DNA from: a virus | Virus record (IMG/VR): IMGVR_UViG_3300023174_000106 | Coordinates: 31,821-95,820 of that record | Reading direction: 5' to 3' (one strand) | Length of the DNA stretch: 64,000 bases | Shown here: positions 23,677 to 32,686 of the stretch, piece by piece | Position numbering within the stretch: position 1 is the first letter of the stretch | How the letters are laid out: each line of letters starts with the position of its first letter | The notes under the pieces: model-generated | The model's database searches: none | What the model saw: the letters and a program-made list of their open reading frames with translations, nothing else | Told to the model about the DNA's origin: nothing | Translations under genes and position numbers: made by a program

Positions 23677-23872
23677 ACGTCAAATTTTAAAAGATATCTG
23701 GGATACTTGGGCTACAAAAGAGTGGTTTAAATATGCTAACTACGAAAATGAACAATCCAACAAAATTGTGATTCAAGCCAGTTATTATCCTACATTGGAA
23801 ATGGCTCAATTCAGAATGTTTATGGGTAAGTATACTGATGTTCAATACGAAGTGACATATCCAAAGGGATGA
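23669..23872 (+). CDS. Hypothetical small protein (67 aa)
   Basis: The protein begins NKRQILKDIWDTWATKEWF, a Trp-rich helix, followed by a YYPTLEMAQFRMF segment similar in pattern to the small protein at 23098-23286. No catalytic motif is seen. The ATG overlaps the preceding gene, consistent with translation in one operon. Confidence 0.6.
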   Translation: MNKRQILKDIWDTWATKEWFKYANYENEQSNKIVIQASYYPTLEMAQFRMFMGKYTDVQYEVTYPKG

Positions 23873-23879
23873 ATAAATT

Positions 23880-24119
23880 ATGGAAATAGAACTAACCATG
23901 AAAGATAAGGTAGTCAACAAAATCATTATTCAACATGATGATTTGAAGTTTGATGGCAAAACTATTACTATCCCAAGTTATTATGACAGTATTATTTATG
24001 ATTATCTAAAGTATGTGGATACTAAAAATATGAATGATGCAGATAAACAAGATTATCTAGCATTCTGTAAATTTTTTGAAGATGTTATGGATTATAAGTC
24101 AGATAAAGTTATTAACTAG
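23880..24119 (+). CDS. Hypothetical small acidic protein (79 aa)
   Basis: The protein starts MEIELTMKDKVVNKIIIQ and carries an acidic helical C-terminus (NDADKQDYLAFCKFFED). It is packed between genes with gaps of seven and three bases, which supports it as real. I do not recognise it. Confidence 0.6.
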   Translation: MEIELTMKDKVVNKIIIQHDDLKFDGKTITIPSYYDSIIYDYLKYVDTKNMNDADKQDYLAFCKFFEDVMDYKSDKVIN

Positions 24120-24122
24120 TTT

Positions 24123-24707
24123 ATGGGAATGTATGATGACATAGTATGTAAATACCCTCTTCCTTTACCAGAAGATACTAAAGGATTTCACCCATGTGGA
24201 TTTCAAACCAAAGATTTAGATAATGCTTTAGATTGTTATGAAATCCGTGAAGATGGCACACTATGGTTGCGTGAATGTGAACGTGAATATACTGAAGGCA
24301 ATCCGGATGGTAAAACATGGTCAGAAAAGTTTGGTATTGTAAAAGAAATCAAAGTTTGGTGGACTCATGTAAAAACAACCAGAACCATACGTATCTATGA
24401 TTATAACAATTATAATGATGGACCATATGACTATTGGGTTGAATTTGAAATTGAATTTGTTGACGGCGTTATTAACAAGATTAACCTTGTAAAGTTTGAA
24501 GCCACTGATAACGCTAAAAGAAAAGAAAATGATAGACGATTCATTGAAGAACTTAAAAAGAACAAAGAGTTTGAATCTACTAATCTTTATAAATTAGTTA
24601 TAAAACCATATAACAAAGTAGTTAGATTTTGGACAAGACAAGTGAGTAAATTTGCCAATCTTTTGTTAAGTGTTTGTTATAAGATTGAAAGAAAACTGGT
24701 TATATGA
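24123..24707 (+). CDS. Conserved phage protein, MGMYDDI family
   Basis: The 194-residue protein begins MGMYDDIVCKYPLPLPED, then FQTKDLDNALDCYEI and EDGTLW, a widely shared opening in large phage and some bacterial genomes. Function is unknown to me. The second half is beta-rich (WWTHVKTTRTIRIYDYNN) and then a charged helix near the C-terminus. It overlaps the next gene by four bases. Confidence 0.7.
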   Translation: MGMYDDIVCKYPLPLPEDTKGFHPCGFQTKDLDNALDCYEIREDGTLWLRECEREYTEGNPDGKTWSEKFGIVKEIKVWWTHVKTTRTIRIYDYNNYNDGPYDYWVEFEIEFVDGVINKINLVKFEATDNAKRKENDRRFIEELKKNKEFESTNLYKLVIKPYNKVVRFWTRQVSKFANLLLSVCYKIERKLVI

Positions 24708-26179
24708 ATTTGAAAATGTTTGATATTTTGCCAAGCATTGTGGCAAAATTAAATCGACAAATAAAACATGAGATTAAAACCTTGGATCGATTAAACGACA
24801 AGGTTACTTTTGTATTTGTAGACGACATGTATCCAGAAATATGTCTTGAAATTATTAAAATTTATGAAAATAACGGAATTCGTAACATCAAGTTGTTTAC
24901 ATCTAAAGATATTACATCACCATATTTAGTAAAAATAGACTCTATTGTGTCTTCTTCACAATATAGCCGATTTGTATTACATGAACTTCATAAATATGTT
25001 AATACACATCATGTATTAATAAGTCAGTGGGATGGTTTTATAATTAATTTCGATAAGTGGTCTGATAGTTTTTTAGACTATGATTATATTGGAGCACCGT
25101 GGTGGTGGAAATCTGATAGTGTGTACGGTGGAAACGGTGGGTTTTCTTTACGATCTAAACGACTCTTAGATAAAACAAAAGACTTAGAATATGATGAATC
25201 TATACCGGAAGATGAATTTATTTGCGTAAAAAATTTAAATAACCTGATTCAACAAGGTATTAAATTTGCTGTTAAAGATGTATCACGTTCGTTTTCTGTT
25301 GAAAATGAACTGTGTGATTCATCATTTGGATTTCATAGTTACTCGACACAAAATATAGGAATCGCCAAATCTTTATACACGCAGAAGTTTTATCACTCCG
25401 GTGATTTGGGTGATATTATTTATTCTCTGCCTTTTATCAAATCACTAGGTGGAGGTGTTTTGATTTTATCAAGTGATTATCACAACATGGAAATACGATC
25501 TCCAATGACCTTGCACAAAGCTGAAATGATAAATTCATTGTTGATGGGTCAGGATTATATTTTTGATGTTAGATGTACACCCGTTAAACCTAATGACATT
25601 GATGTGGATCTAAATCAATTTAGAAAAATATTTATTGATTGGGGCAACCAAAAGTTCACAGAAGATGATGTTGTAGTTATCAGAAAGAAAACATTAACAC
25701 AACTATATCGTGAAATGTTAAATCCAAATATACCATCCGATTTTGATAAAACTAAATGGTTGAATTATAAAGAAAAGATAGTTATTGATGATAAGCCAAT
25801 AATAGTAAATAAAACGGAAAGATATCCACGTGAGGGATTTCCATGGAAACATCTGGTTAATGATTATGGGAAAAAGATGTTATTCGTTGGATCGCAACAC
25901 GAATATAACTTGTTTATAAAAAAGTATGGATACATAGACTTTTATCCAACAAAGTCATATATTACATTAGCACACATTATAAATGGATCCAAACTTTTTA
26001 TAGGAAATCAAAGTTTTCCGTATTCGTTGGCTGAAGGTATGAAGATAAACACAATTCAGGAAACTAACAATACAGTTGCGCCGAATTGTATGTATGTAAG
26101 AGATAACGCATATCTTACATATGATGATTATTCTTTAGAGTTTGATAAAATTAAACAGTTCGTAGAAATACATATATGA
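24704..26179 (+). CDS. Fusion of DUF5672-like and GT9-like glycosyltransferase domains
   Basis: Residues 1-215 resemble DUF5672: VLISQWDGFIINFDKW, YDYIGAPWWWK and GGNGGFSLRSKRLL are its typical landmarks and imply a GT-A-like transferase. From about residue 225 a second domain begins with FYHSGDLGDIIYSLPFIKS, the G-D-L-G-D loop of heptosyltransferase-like GT9 enzymes, and later GSKLFIGNQSFPYSLAEGMK matches the donor-site region. Two transferase domains in one chain suggest two successive sugar additions. The gene overlaps both neighbours by four bases. Confidence 0.7.
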   Translation: MNLKMFDILPSIVAKLNRQIKHEIKTLDRLNDKVTFVFVDDMYPEICLEIIKIYENNGIRNIKLFTSKDITSPYLVKIDSIVSSSQYSRFVLHELHKYVNTHHVLISQWDGFIINFDKWSDSFLDYDYIGAPWWWKSDSVYGGNGGFSLRSKRLLDKTKDLEYDESIPEDEFICVKNLNNLIQQGIKFAVKDVSRSFSVENELCDSSFGFHSYSTQNIGIAKSLYTQKFYHSGDLGDIIYSLPFIKSLGGGVLILSSDYHNMEIRSPMTLHKAEMINSLLMGQDYIFDVRCTPVKPNDIDVDLNQFRKIFIDWGNQKFTEDDVVVIRKKTLTQLYREMLNPNIPSDFDKTKWLNYKEKIVIDDKPIIVNKTERYPREGFPWKHLVNDYGKKMLFVGSQHEYNLFIKKYGYIDFYPTKSYITLAHIINGSKLFIGNQSFPYSLAEGMKINTIQETNNTVAPNCMYVRDNAYLTYDDYSLEFDKIKQFVEIHI

Positions 26180-27177
26180 AAACAAAATTTATAGAGTTAT
26201 ACAATAATTTTTATAATAAAATTAACTTTAATGTCTCGATAGAAGATATCAAAGATATAGCAAATAAAAATAACTTAGCTATTACACACTTTAAAATTAA
26301 AGATAACCAAGTAAGATTTGTTGGCGAAGTCAAAGAGAGTTTTATTTCAAATAACGTTATGATGTTGTTGAAATTAGTTGTAGAAAAGTATCCAGATTTA
26401 GATATTGAATTTTTACTTTCACCACCGGATCTTTTACCTGCATATTTTTATAATCTTCCGGTATTTTGTATATGTAATGAACCATCACAAAATATTCATA
26501 ATCCCTTTATATATCATGACTGTGTATCCACTATGTTTGAAAATATATCAAATACACAATCTAATTTTTCAGAAAAGAAAAAAATAGTATTTGGAAGATA
26601 TGGCATTAGTGGATTTCAAGGTATTAATATTAACAATTGGACTACTTATTATAAAATACAATTTGCGTTGGCAACATTAATATGTCCGGAACTGATTGAC
26701 ATTAAATTTCTAAACTATACACCTGATTCAAAAAGTTGGGATGAATTTTTTTCACCAAATTTGAAAGAGATTATGTTGTCTATGCCTGTATATGATAGGG
26801 TTAATACTAATGTTTGGACTCAAACTATTTATCAAGTATTTGATTCTAAAGTGTGTATATTTAATGATGGTAATTCTCATGCTTCAATTCCACGTATTTT
26901 AAATGTAATACACAACGATGGAGTTGTATTAAGAATAGGAAGAAATAAATATCAATCTATTTTGGATCTAATTATAGATAGCATTGATGAAAAAATTGTA
27001 TACGCACATCACGAAAAGCCAGATAATAAATTTTACGATTCAATTGAAAATAGTTTGATTGATGATAAATATAGGATTAATAAAAATCGGGTTGCGAAAG
27101 AATATTTCAATCTAAATACTATGATTGATTTAACATACGAAACATTAAAATTATACAGCGTATTGGTCAAGAAGTAA
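26176..27177 (+). CDS. Putative glycosyltransferase (possibly GT90/CAP10-like)
   Basis: The 333-residue protein is unassigned with certainty. Its C-terminal half has KKKIVFGRYGISG, WTTYYKIQFAL and then CIFNDGNSHASIPRILNVIHNDGVVLRI, which loosely follows the order of CAP10/GT90 enzymes (R-G loop, then S/A-x-R-x-x-x-x-x-x-x-G-x-V-x-L). Context between sugar transferases supports a glycan role. Its last 27 bases overlap the convergent gene at 27151-27996. Confidence 0.4.
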   Translation: MKTKFIELYNNFYNKINFNVSIEDIKDIANKNNLAITHFKIKDNQVRFVGEVKESFISNNVMMLLKLVVEKYPDLDIEFLLSPPDLLPAYFYNLPVFCICNEPSQNIHNPFIYHDCVSTMFENISNTQSNFSEKKKIVFGRYGISGFQGININNWTTYYKIQFALATLICPELIDIKFLNYTPDSKSWDEFFSPNLKEIMLSMPVYDRVNTNVWTQTIYQVFDSKVCIFNDGNSHASIPRILNVIHNDGVVLRIGRNKYQSILDLIIDSIDEKIVYAHHEKPDNKFYDSIENSLIDDKYRINKNRVAKEYFNLNTMIDLTYETLKLYSVLVKK

Positions 27178-27996
27178 TTTCAACATATCAGGAGTACGGT
27201 CATATTGATGTACAATGCTAACTGGTTTATTATTCACACAGACTTTGTTATCAACATATGTAAATGAACCGTCTAGTAGATAATTAATCACAAAGTTATT
27301 TTGATGCGGTAGAACGTTACAGTAAGTTAGTTTGTTGATTATCAACAATTTATTGATAATAATTTGATCGCATACGGGTATTTTTGTGATTACACGGGAT
27401 ATATTACTTTTAACATACAGATGATCTTTGGTAACATCATCAATTAAGTTCAAATAATTTTTTATTGATCCCATAAAAACTCCGGTATTGATAGCATATC
27501 CTTTATGTGACATTATAGAATTGTATAACGGTTCATCGAATTTGTACATTTCAAACTGTGCAGCTGACCAATCATTAATATATGGCAAACATTCTTCGCC
27601 AAAAGTCAATTTTGATGTTGGTGTAGAGTTAAATGGATCCGTTTGAAATATTGCGTCACGACTATCTATGAATAAAAGATTATCATTAATGTCAATTTTA
27701 TTTTCTTTAATATATAGGTTTTTAGTATGTAATCGTTCAATACTGTAATCTTGAAGGCCCGGTATTAGTGGATAATCATCGTTATGAAACCGTTCGTATA
27801 TGTCTTGAATTGGTACAAGTGTAGCATCCAGTCCTTTAACAAATGGTTTTAATCTATCTGTTGATTCTGTAAATAAAATTAATTTATCTTTAAATTCAAT
27901 TCGACGTAATGACTCACAAAACGCACTAATATAATTTCGTGACAAAAAATCTGAGTTCGGATTGTAATTAACATTATAAGAAAAAATATAATTCAT
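27151..27996 (-). CDS. Glycosyltransferase-like protein
   Basis: The start is placed at ATG 27996 (MNYIFSYNVNYN); the longer frame upstream is AT-repeat. The product of about 281 residues contains LLFIDSRDAIFQTDPF (about residues 98-113), a motif typical of a glycosyltransferase group found in plants, protists and large viruses, and YAINTGVFMGSIKNY, which parallels the N-x-G-x-x-x-G block of GT8-like enzymes. It is the only minus-strand gene in this block and runs against the gene at 26176-27177. Confidence 0.6.
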   Translation of the reverse strand: MNYIFSYNVNYNPNSDFLSRNYISAFCESLRRIEFKDKLILFTESTDRLKPFVKGLDATLVPIQDIYERFHNDDYPLIPGLQDYSIERLHTKNLYIKENKIDINDNLLFIDSRDAIFQTDPFNSTPTSKLTFGEECLPYINDWSAAQFEMYKFDEPLYNSIMSHKGYAINTGVFMGSIKNYLNLIDDVTKDHLYVKSNISRVITKIPVCDQIIINKLLIINKLTYCNVLPHQNNFVINYLLDGSFTYVDNKVCVNNKPVSIVHQYDRTPDMLKLLLDQYAV

Positions 27997-28031
27997 TCGT
28001 ATATATATATATAACAAAACGAATATACCCA

Positions 28032-28895
28032 TTGAAAACTATTGAAATACGTCGTCACGGATCTTTAGGTGATGTAGTTATAGCTTTATGTATCGCAAAA
28101 CATTTGGCACAGCATAATTACAGAGTCACATTTAGTACCACATACAAGTTATTACAGTTTGTTGAATACCAATATTATATTTCAAATGTTACATATGAAC
28201 ATACTAGTGCCGCTATAGATTTAAATGAAGTCGAATGGTTAATTGAATTTAATGGAAATCGACAAAAGATTGCAACAACCGATTATGGGACTGATATTTT
28301 TATTAGGTTTGTTAATAGTAAACTAAATAACGAATTGGTTATTGATCGAAACAATTTAAGTTACGATATCTCATATCCATCTGCATATAAACGTAGTGTC
28401 TACAATTATTTAAGACATTTTCCTAAACCGTGGATTGTTTTGAATACGACAGCAACAGTATCAAATCGTAGTATTCCCATAAATATTGCACAAAATATTC
28501 AAGATGAATATAATGGAACTGGAACGGTATTTTGGTTGGGCATGAACTCTAAATTGAAAAAAAATAATTTGATTGATATATTTGGTACCGATTTGTTTTA
28601 TTTCATAGCAATATTAGACTGTAGTGATATTGTTGTAACTACAAACACAAGCAGTTTACAGTTTTCAGCAGCATTCAATAAAAAAACTGTGTCAATAGAA
28701 CAATCATGGAAAACGTCGGAATGGTTATATAACAACAATAGTAATATAATCAATGTAAATTCCCAACTGTCGTGTTTATATTGCAATCGTCATGGAGGGT
28801 GTGATATCGATGCGTATATTGATAATACTAAATTTCCAATGTGTAGTAATATATCGGTGGAAAAAGTTATTGATGCCATCAATCGGTTATCTTAA
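28032..28895 (+). CDS. GT9-like glycosyltransferase (heptosyltransferase family), TTG start
   Basis: The 287-residue protein starts at TTG: the family motif RRHGSLGDVVIALCIAKHL comes so early that no later ATG is possible, and no ATG lies upstream in frame. The second half has VVTTNTSSLQFSAAFNKKTVSI (donor-site region with T-x-x-x-H/Q-x-A-x-x-x-x-K) and a Cys-rich end CLYCNRHGGC...C. GT9 members add heptose or similar sugars to LPS. It diverges from the gene at 27151-27996 across only 35 AT-rich bases. Confidence 0.75.
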   Translation: MKTIEIRRHGSLGDVVIALCIAKHLAQHNYRVTFSTTYKLLQFVEYQYYISNVTYEHTSAAIDLNEVEWLIEFNGNRQKIATTDYGTDIFIRFVNSKLNNELVIDRNNLSYDISYPSAYKRSVYNYLRHFPKPWIVLNTTATVSNRSIPINIAQNIQDEYNGTGTVFWLGMNSKLKKNNLIDIFGTDLFYFIAILDCSDIVVTTNTSSLQFSAAFNKKTVSIEQSWKTSEWLYNNNSNIINVNSQLSCLYCNRHGGCDIDAYIDNTKFPMCSNISVEKVIDAINRLS

Positions 28896-28961
28896 AAAAG
28901 AAAGTACAATATTCATACATTTATATATATCAATATCTGATGTGATTTGATATTTTTGTAA

Positions 28962-28968
28962 TATTTAT
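28962..28968 (+). promoter_or_regulatory. TATTTAT element before late-type gene
   Basis: TATTTAT lies five bases before the ATG at 28974. The same heptamer precedes five other genes at 4-8 bases. A weak hairpin with arms AATATC (28932-28937) and GATATT (28949-28954) lies just before it and may end upstream transcription. Confidence 0.5.
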
Positions 28969-28973
28969 ACTTT

Positions 28974-30797
28974 ATGACCTATAAAGACTTCTTCAAAGAA
29001 TATAACATGAGTCAGATTTCGGTAGGTGGACAACCATCAATTTCCGGACAATCTGGTACATATGCATCACCAGATGTTACTCAAAACCCCGGTTCTTTTC
29101 CAGCTGACAGTTCAAACGTTAACGTTGTACCTCCTGTAGATCAAGACATTAAGTCCAAAATTGACCCAGAACAGTATAAAAAAGATGTTGAAGACGTTAA
29201 AACTAAGGTCACTCCTGATGATATCATTCAGGGAATGCAATATGAACTCAAGAAACAGATTTATAAGAACAAGATGGTTGCTAAGGAAACCGTTGTTCAA
29301 AATTTGAAAGAAAACCCACGTTATTATCGTGATCTTGGTATGATGGGAATGACTCCTGATATGATGAATGAGTCAACTGAACCATTATTGCTTGAAGAAG
29401 AAGATCTCAATGAAAAGTTGGATCTTCGTGCTGATCGTACAAACAACAAAATTATAGTAATATCCACGTTGGAAAATGCAAGAGAAGCTGGAAATGAAAC
29501 ATATCGTAATAAAGATGCGTTAAAAGGAAATGGTTTTAGATGGGATCCAACTATTACTGCGTGGACGATTGACGCTGACAAGTTTGGTGTAGCCACATCA
29601 GTTATTAGATATATCAATTCGGGATACAAGTGGGATGTAAAAAAGAATACATGGATCGCACCAGCTGGGGATTCTAAGTTAGAAGATTTAATTCAAAAGA
29701 TAGAAGATCTTCCTGATTTTGTGATGGGTGATGCTAATATTAGCAGAAGTCAAGAACTTGCCATTAAGATTGAAAACTTCATTAAACAACTTGCAGATGC
29801 GGTTCAAGGAGCATCTACAAGTGGTCAGATTGCAGAATATTTAGCATTTAGTAAGAGATTTAGAAAGTACAGTTTCAATAACACATTGTTAATTTTCATT
29901 CAAAAACCTAATGCAACTCACGTTGCTGGATTCAATGCGTGGAAAAAGATGGGCGTAACAGTAAACAAAGGTGCTAAGGCTATTTATATTTACGCTCCTA
30001 TTACCAAGAAGGAAGATGATATTAAATCTGGGGATGAAGGACTTGATACCGAAATTACAAAGAAGAATTTAATGTTTTTCAGAGCCGTTCCAGTTTTTGA
30101 CATTAGTGATACGGACGCTGATGAAAAAGGTGTAAGACCACAAAAGCCAGAATGGCATGATCCAAATACTCCAAGCGAAGTTGCGGATAGAATATTTGAA
30201 TATGCATTGGAGTTTTGTAAAGACAAGGGTATCAAGATTACTCATGAAGATGCAAAAGGCGGAGAAATGGGATGGGCAATGGGAGATCACATCAATTTGA
30301 CAAGTAATATAGCAGGTGTTAATAAACTTGCTACGTTAATACATGAAATTGCTCACTCACTATTACATTTTAAAGATAGTTCTGTATTTTTCGGAGATGA
30401 ATATACATTGAACTTGACACGGGCTCAAGCCGAACTTCAAGCCGAATCAATTTCATATACAGTATTGAAGAACTATGATCTTCCAGTGACCCACCAAGCA
30501 ACATATCTTGCTTTATGGAAAGCTGATAAAGATGCCGTCATTAAGAACATGACTATCATCAAGAAGGTAGCCAATTTTATTATCGATGGTATTGACGCTG
30601 TTGCTAATGATAAACAGAAAGAACAACCAATGAACGAAAATCAAAAGGAGAAGATTGGGGATATTATCCGTGATATGGCCAATCAATCCAAAACACGTGA
30701 ACGTGTTGAACAAAAATATGGAAACTTTGAAGCTATTAAGAAGTTGATGGAAGAAAAGTGGGAAGAAAAGAAAAAGAGACGTAATTATGGACTCTAA
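28974..30797 (+). CDS. ArdC-like antirestriction/zincin protein with N-terminal tag
   Basis: The 607-residue protein has several parts. Residues 1-12 are MTYKDFFKEYNM, a tag shared with two other proteins here. Around residues 75-125 is a helical module (TPDDIIQGMQYELKKQ...ENPRYYRDLGMM) also seen in the protein at 30981. Residues about 150-225 form a W-rich module (GFRWDPTITAW). Residues about 265-350 resemble the ssDNA-binding N-domain of ArdC (FSKRFRKYSFNNTLLIF, then GFNAWKKMGVTVNKG). Near 455 is the zinc-peptidase motif LIHEIAHSLLHF with a later Glu (ELQAES). ArdC protects incoming plasmid DNA from restriction, so an injected antirestriction role is plausible. Confidence 0.8.
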   Translation: MTYKDFFKEYNMSQISVGGQPSISGQSGTYASPDVTQNPGSFPADSSNVNVVPPVDQDIKSKIDPEQYKKDVEDVKTKVTPDDIIQGMQYELKKQIYKNKMVAKETVVQNLKENPRYYRDLGMMGMTPDMMNESTEPLLLEEEDLNEKLDLRADRTNNKIIVISTLENAREAGNETYRNKDALKGNGFRWDPTITAWTIDADKFGVATSVIRYINSGYKWDVKKNTWIAPAGDSKLEDLIQKIEDLPDFVMGDANISRSQELAIKIENFIKQLADAVQGASTSGQIAEYLAFSKRFRKYSFNNTLLIFIQKPNATHVAGFNAWKKMGVTVNKGAKAIYIYAPITKKEDDIKSGDEGLDTEITKKNLMFFRAVPVFDISDTDADEKGVRPQKPEWHDPNTPSEVADRIFEYALEFCKDKGIKITHEDAKGGEMGWAMGDHINLTSNIAGVNKLATLIHEIAHSLLHFKDSSVFFGDEYTLNLTRAQAELQAESISYTVLKNYDLPVTHQATYLALWKADKDAVIKNMTIIKKVANFIIDGIDAVANDKQKEQPMNENQKEKIGDIIRDMANQSKTRERVEQKYGNFEAIKKLMEEKWEEKKKRRNYGL

Positions 30798-30984
30798 ACC
30801 ACCGGGGGATTGGTATATTATCGGTTCCCAAAAGAAAATTCAAGATCCATTGATTGGTCATCCTGCAATGAAAGGTCGTAGATGGCAAATTGATTATGCA
30901 TATCCATCCAATGGTTACAGTAAAATGCAGCAAGCAGAAAGAGAAGCGTCACAACACAAACATAAAGGTAATAACCGACCATGA
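30787..30984 (+). CDS. Hypothetical small basic protein (65 aa)
   Basis: The ATG lies inside the last codons of the ArdC-like gene, and its stop overlaps the next start (ATGA), so it fits the operon. The sequence begins DSKPPGDWYIIGSQKKIQDP and is Pro/Lys/His-rich, with no known motif. It may be another small virion-associated protein, judged only from its neighbours. Confidence 0.55.
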   Translation: MDSKPPGDWYIIGSQKKIQDPLIGHPAMKGRRWQIDYAYPSNGYSKMQQAEREASQHKHKGNNRP

Positions 30985-31607
30985 AGTATAAAGATTTTTT
31001 TATTAACGAAGATGAACAACTTAAAGGTGGAGTTGGTGATGCAACCGCACCTTCAACTGTAAATCCAGCACAACTTGCAATGGGTGTTCAAATTGAAATG
31101 GAACATACCAATGATGAAAAGATTGCAACCGAAATTGCATTGGATCATTTAACTGAAGATCCTGAATATTATACCAAGTTGGTTGCTTCTGGACTTGCAA
31201 AGGAATTTAAACCCCAAGCTAACTCTGGTTTTGGCGATCCTAAACAAAGTTTTAATGATAAAGCCAGATTAGGAACAGATGTAACATGTACTCCCGGAAA
31301 TAATATTGTGGGAAAAATTGGTACAACTCCACAAGGTCAAGTTAAAGACAGTGAACCGGTTGGTCCAAGTAAAAATGTAAGTGTTGAACTAGATATTGAC
31401 GAACCACAACTCAATGAGTATATTCAGATATTTAGAGAACATCTGTTATCTGAGAAAAACGTACCTACCAACAAAAAACTTTGGGCAAGAGCTAAAGCTG
31501 CTGCTAAACGTAAGTATAAAGTATATCCAAGTGCGTATGCAAATGGATGGGCTGTTAAATGGTATAAAAAACACGGTGGTAGTTGGTATAAATCAAAAAA
31601 GAAATGA
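30981..31607 (+). CDS. YKDFF-tagged basic protein with DUF5661-like module
   Basis: The 208-residue protein begins MKYKDFFINEDEQLKGG; I-N-E fits the L/I-x-E cleavage rule of T4-type prohead proteases. Residues about 28-70 (NPAQLAMGVQIEMEHTNDEK...ALDHLTEDPEYYTKL) form a DUF5661-like helical module. The C-terminus (KLWARAKAAAKRKYKVYPSA, then NGWAVKWYKKHGGSWYKSKKK) is strongly basic and common in phage proteins, probably binding DNA. Tag, position and charge suggest a protein packaged inside the head. No enzyme motif is seen. Confidence 0.65.
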   Translation: MKYKDFFINEDEQLKGGVGDATAPSTVNPAQLAMGVQIEMEHTNDEKIATEIALDHLTEDPEYYTKLVASGLAKEFKPQANSGFGDPKQSFNDKARLGTDVTCTPGNNIVGKIGTTPQGQVKDSEPVGPSKNVSVELDIDEPQLNEYIQIFREHLLSEKNVPTNKKLWARAKAAAKRKYKVYPSAYANGWAVKWYKKHGGSWYKSKKK

Positions 31608-32686
31608 TCAAATTATCTGAAATAGCAAGAGAAATTCTTTCTGGTGGAAATACAAAAAATTTATTTGGATCATTATCAAATAGAGTAACCACCGAAGAAA
31701 TGCATGGTGTATTTGGTGAGTTAAAAAAGAAACTCGCCAAGAAGTTTTCCAGCTTCAATAATACAACCAAGTTGTCAAGTCGTCAAGATCATGGCGATAT
31801 TGATATTGTTGTTGTACCACCAGCCGGACAATCAACAAAAGATATTATAATTAATGCGGTAGGAACCAATATTGTTCGAAATACTGAACCTAATCCTATT
31901 GTAACATCAAATGGCAATGTATATCAACCAAAACAAATGTACGTTACCACCAATGGTAATATTTTTTCGATTCTTTATCGTCCAGACAAGTTGGATAAAC
32001 AAGTTCATATTGATTTTATTGTTGCAAAAGACGAAGAAGATGCTCGTAACAAACAAGATTATCTAGCATACAACGATTTTTCAGGTATTGTTGGAGTTAT
32101 ATCTAGAAAACTTGGATTCAAGTATGGTAGTGACGGTTTCTTTAAGATCTTTGTTGATAAAAAAGGTCAAAACAGATTTATTTTTATCACTAAAAATCTT
32201 CGTGATGCTCAAAAGATTCTTGGATTTCGTAAAGTTGATACCAATTTTTCTAATATTAAGAGTGAAGATGATATTATTGAATATATCAAGACATCTCCAT
32301 TATTTGATATACGTCAATTGAGTGGTGAATTAAATAATGGAGATCGTAAAAAGATGCGTAGTGAACGTCAATCTGCACAATACATTCGTGACCAATTATT
32401 GCAAAGTGGTCAACGTCGTACAGTGGATGATGATGATTACTTTTTCAAGTCATTGTTTCCTTCTTTATATGATCAAGTGGAAAAAGAAAAACAAAAGTTA
32501 GACACTGATATAATTAATACTGAAAAGTATACTGGTGAATGGATCATAAACACCTTCAATTTGAAGCCAGGCAAGGTTATAGGACAAGTTAAAGACGTTT
32601 TGAACAAAGAGTACGGTGACAACTTGAACAATACACCAGAAGACCAAGTAATTAATACCGTAAAACAATATTTATCAACGATATGA
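31604..32686 (+). CDS. Nucleotidyltransferase-superfamily protein
   Basis: The 360-residue protein has a Pol-beta-like nucleotidyltransferase core: SSRQDHGDIDIVVVPPA (about residues 58-74) supplies the D-x-D pair, and KQVHIDFIVAKDEED (about 133-147) the third carboxylate. The second half contains a Lys/Arg-rich helical region and no recognised domain. The N-terminus (MIKLSEIAREILSGG) is an amphipathic helix similar in style to N-terminal tags of neighbours. It could modify RNA, DNA or protein with a nucleotide. The substrate is unknown. It overlaps both neighbours by four bases. Confidence 0.6.
   Translation: MIKLSEIAREILSGGNTKNLFGSLSNRVTTEEMHGVFGELKKKLAKKFSSFNNTTKLSSRQDHGDIDIVVVPPAGQSTKDIIINAVGTNIVRNTEPNPIVTSNGNVYQPKQMYVTTNGNIFSILYRPDKLDKQVHIDFIVAKDEEDARNKQDYLAYNDFSGIVGVISRKLGFKYGSDGFFKIFVDKKGQNRFIFITKNLRDAQKILGFRKVDTNFSNIKSEDDIIEYIKTSPLFDIRQLSGELNNGDRKKMRSERQSAQYIRDQLLQSGQRRTVDDDDYFFKSLFPSLYDQVEKEKQKLDTDIINTEKYTGEWIINTFNLKPGKVIGQVKDVLNKEYGDNLNNTPEDQVINTVKQYLSTI

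Noticed and set aside
27997-28032. TATATATATATA run as a microsatellite or origin
   Set aside because: It is a short AT run in a 35-base divergent gap; AT-rich promoters explain it, and there are no iterons.
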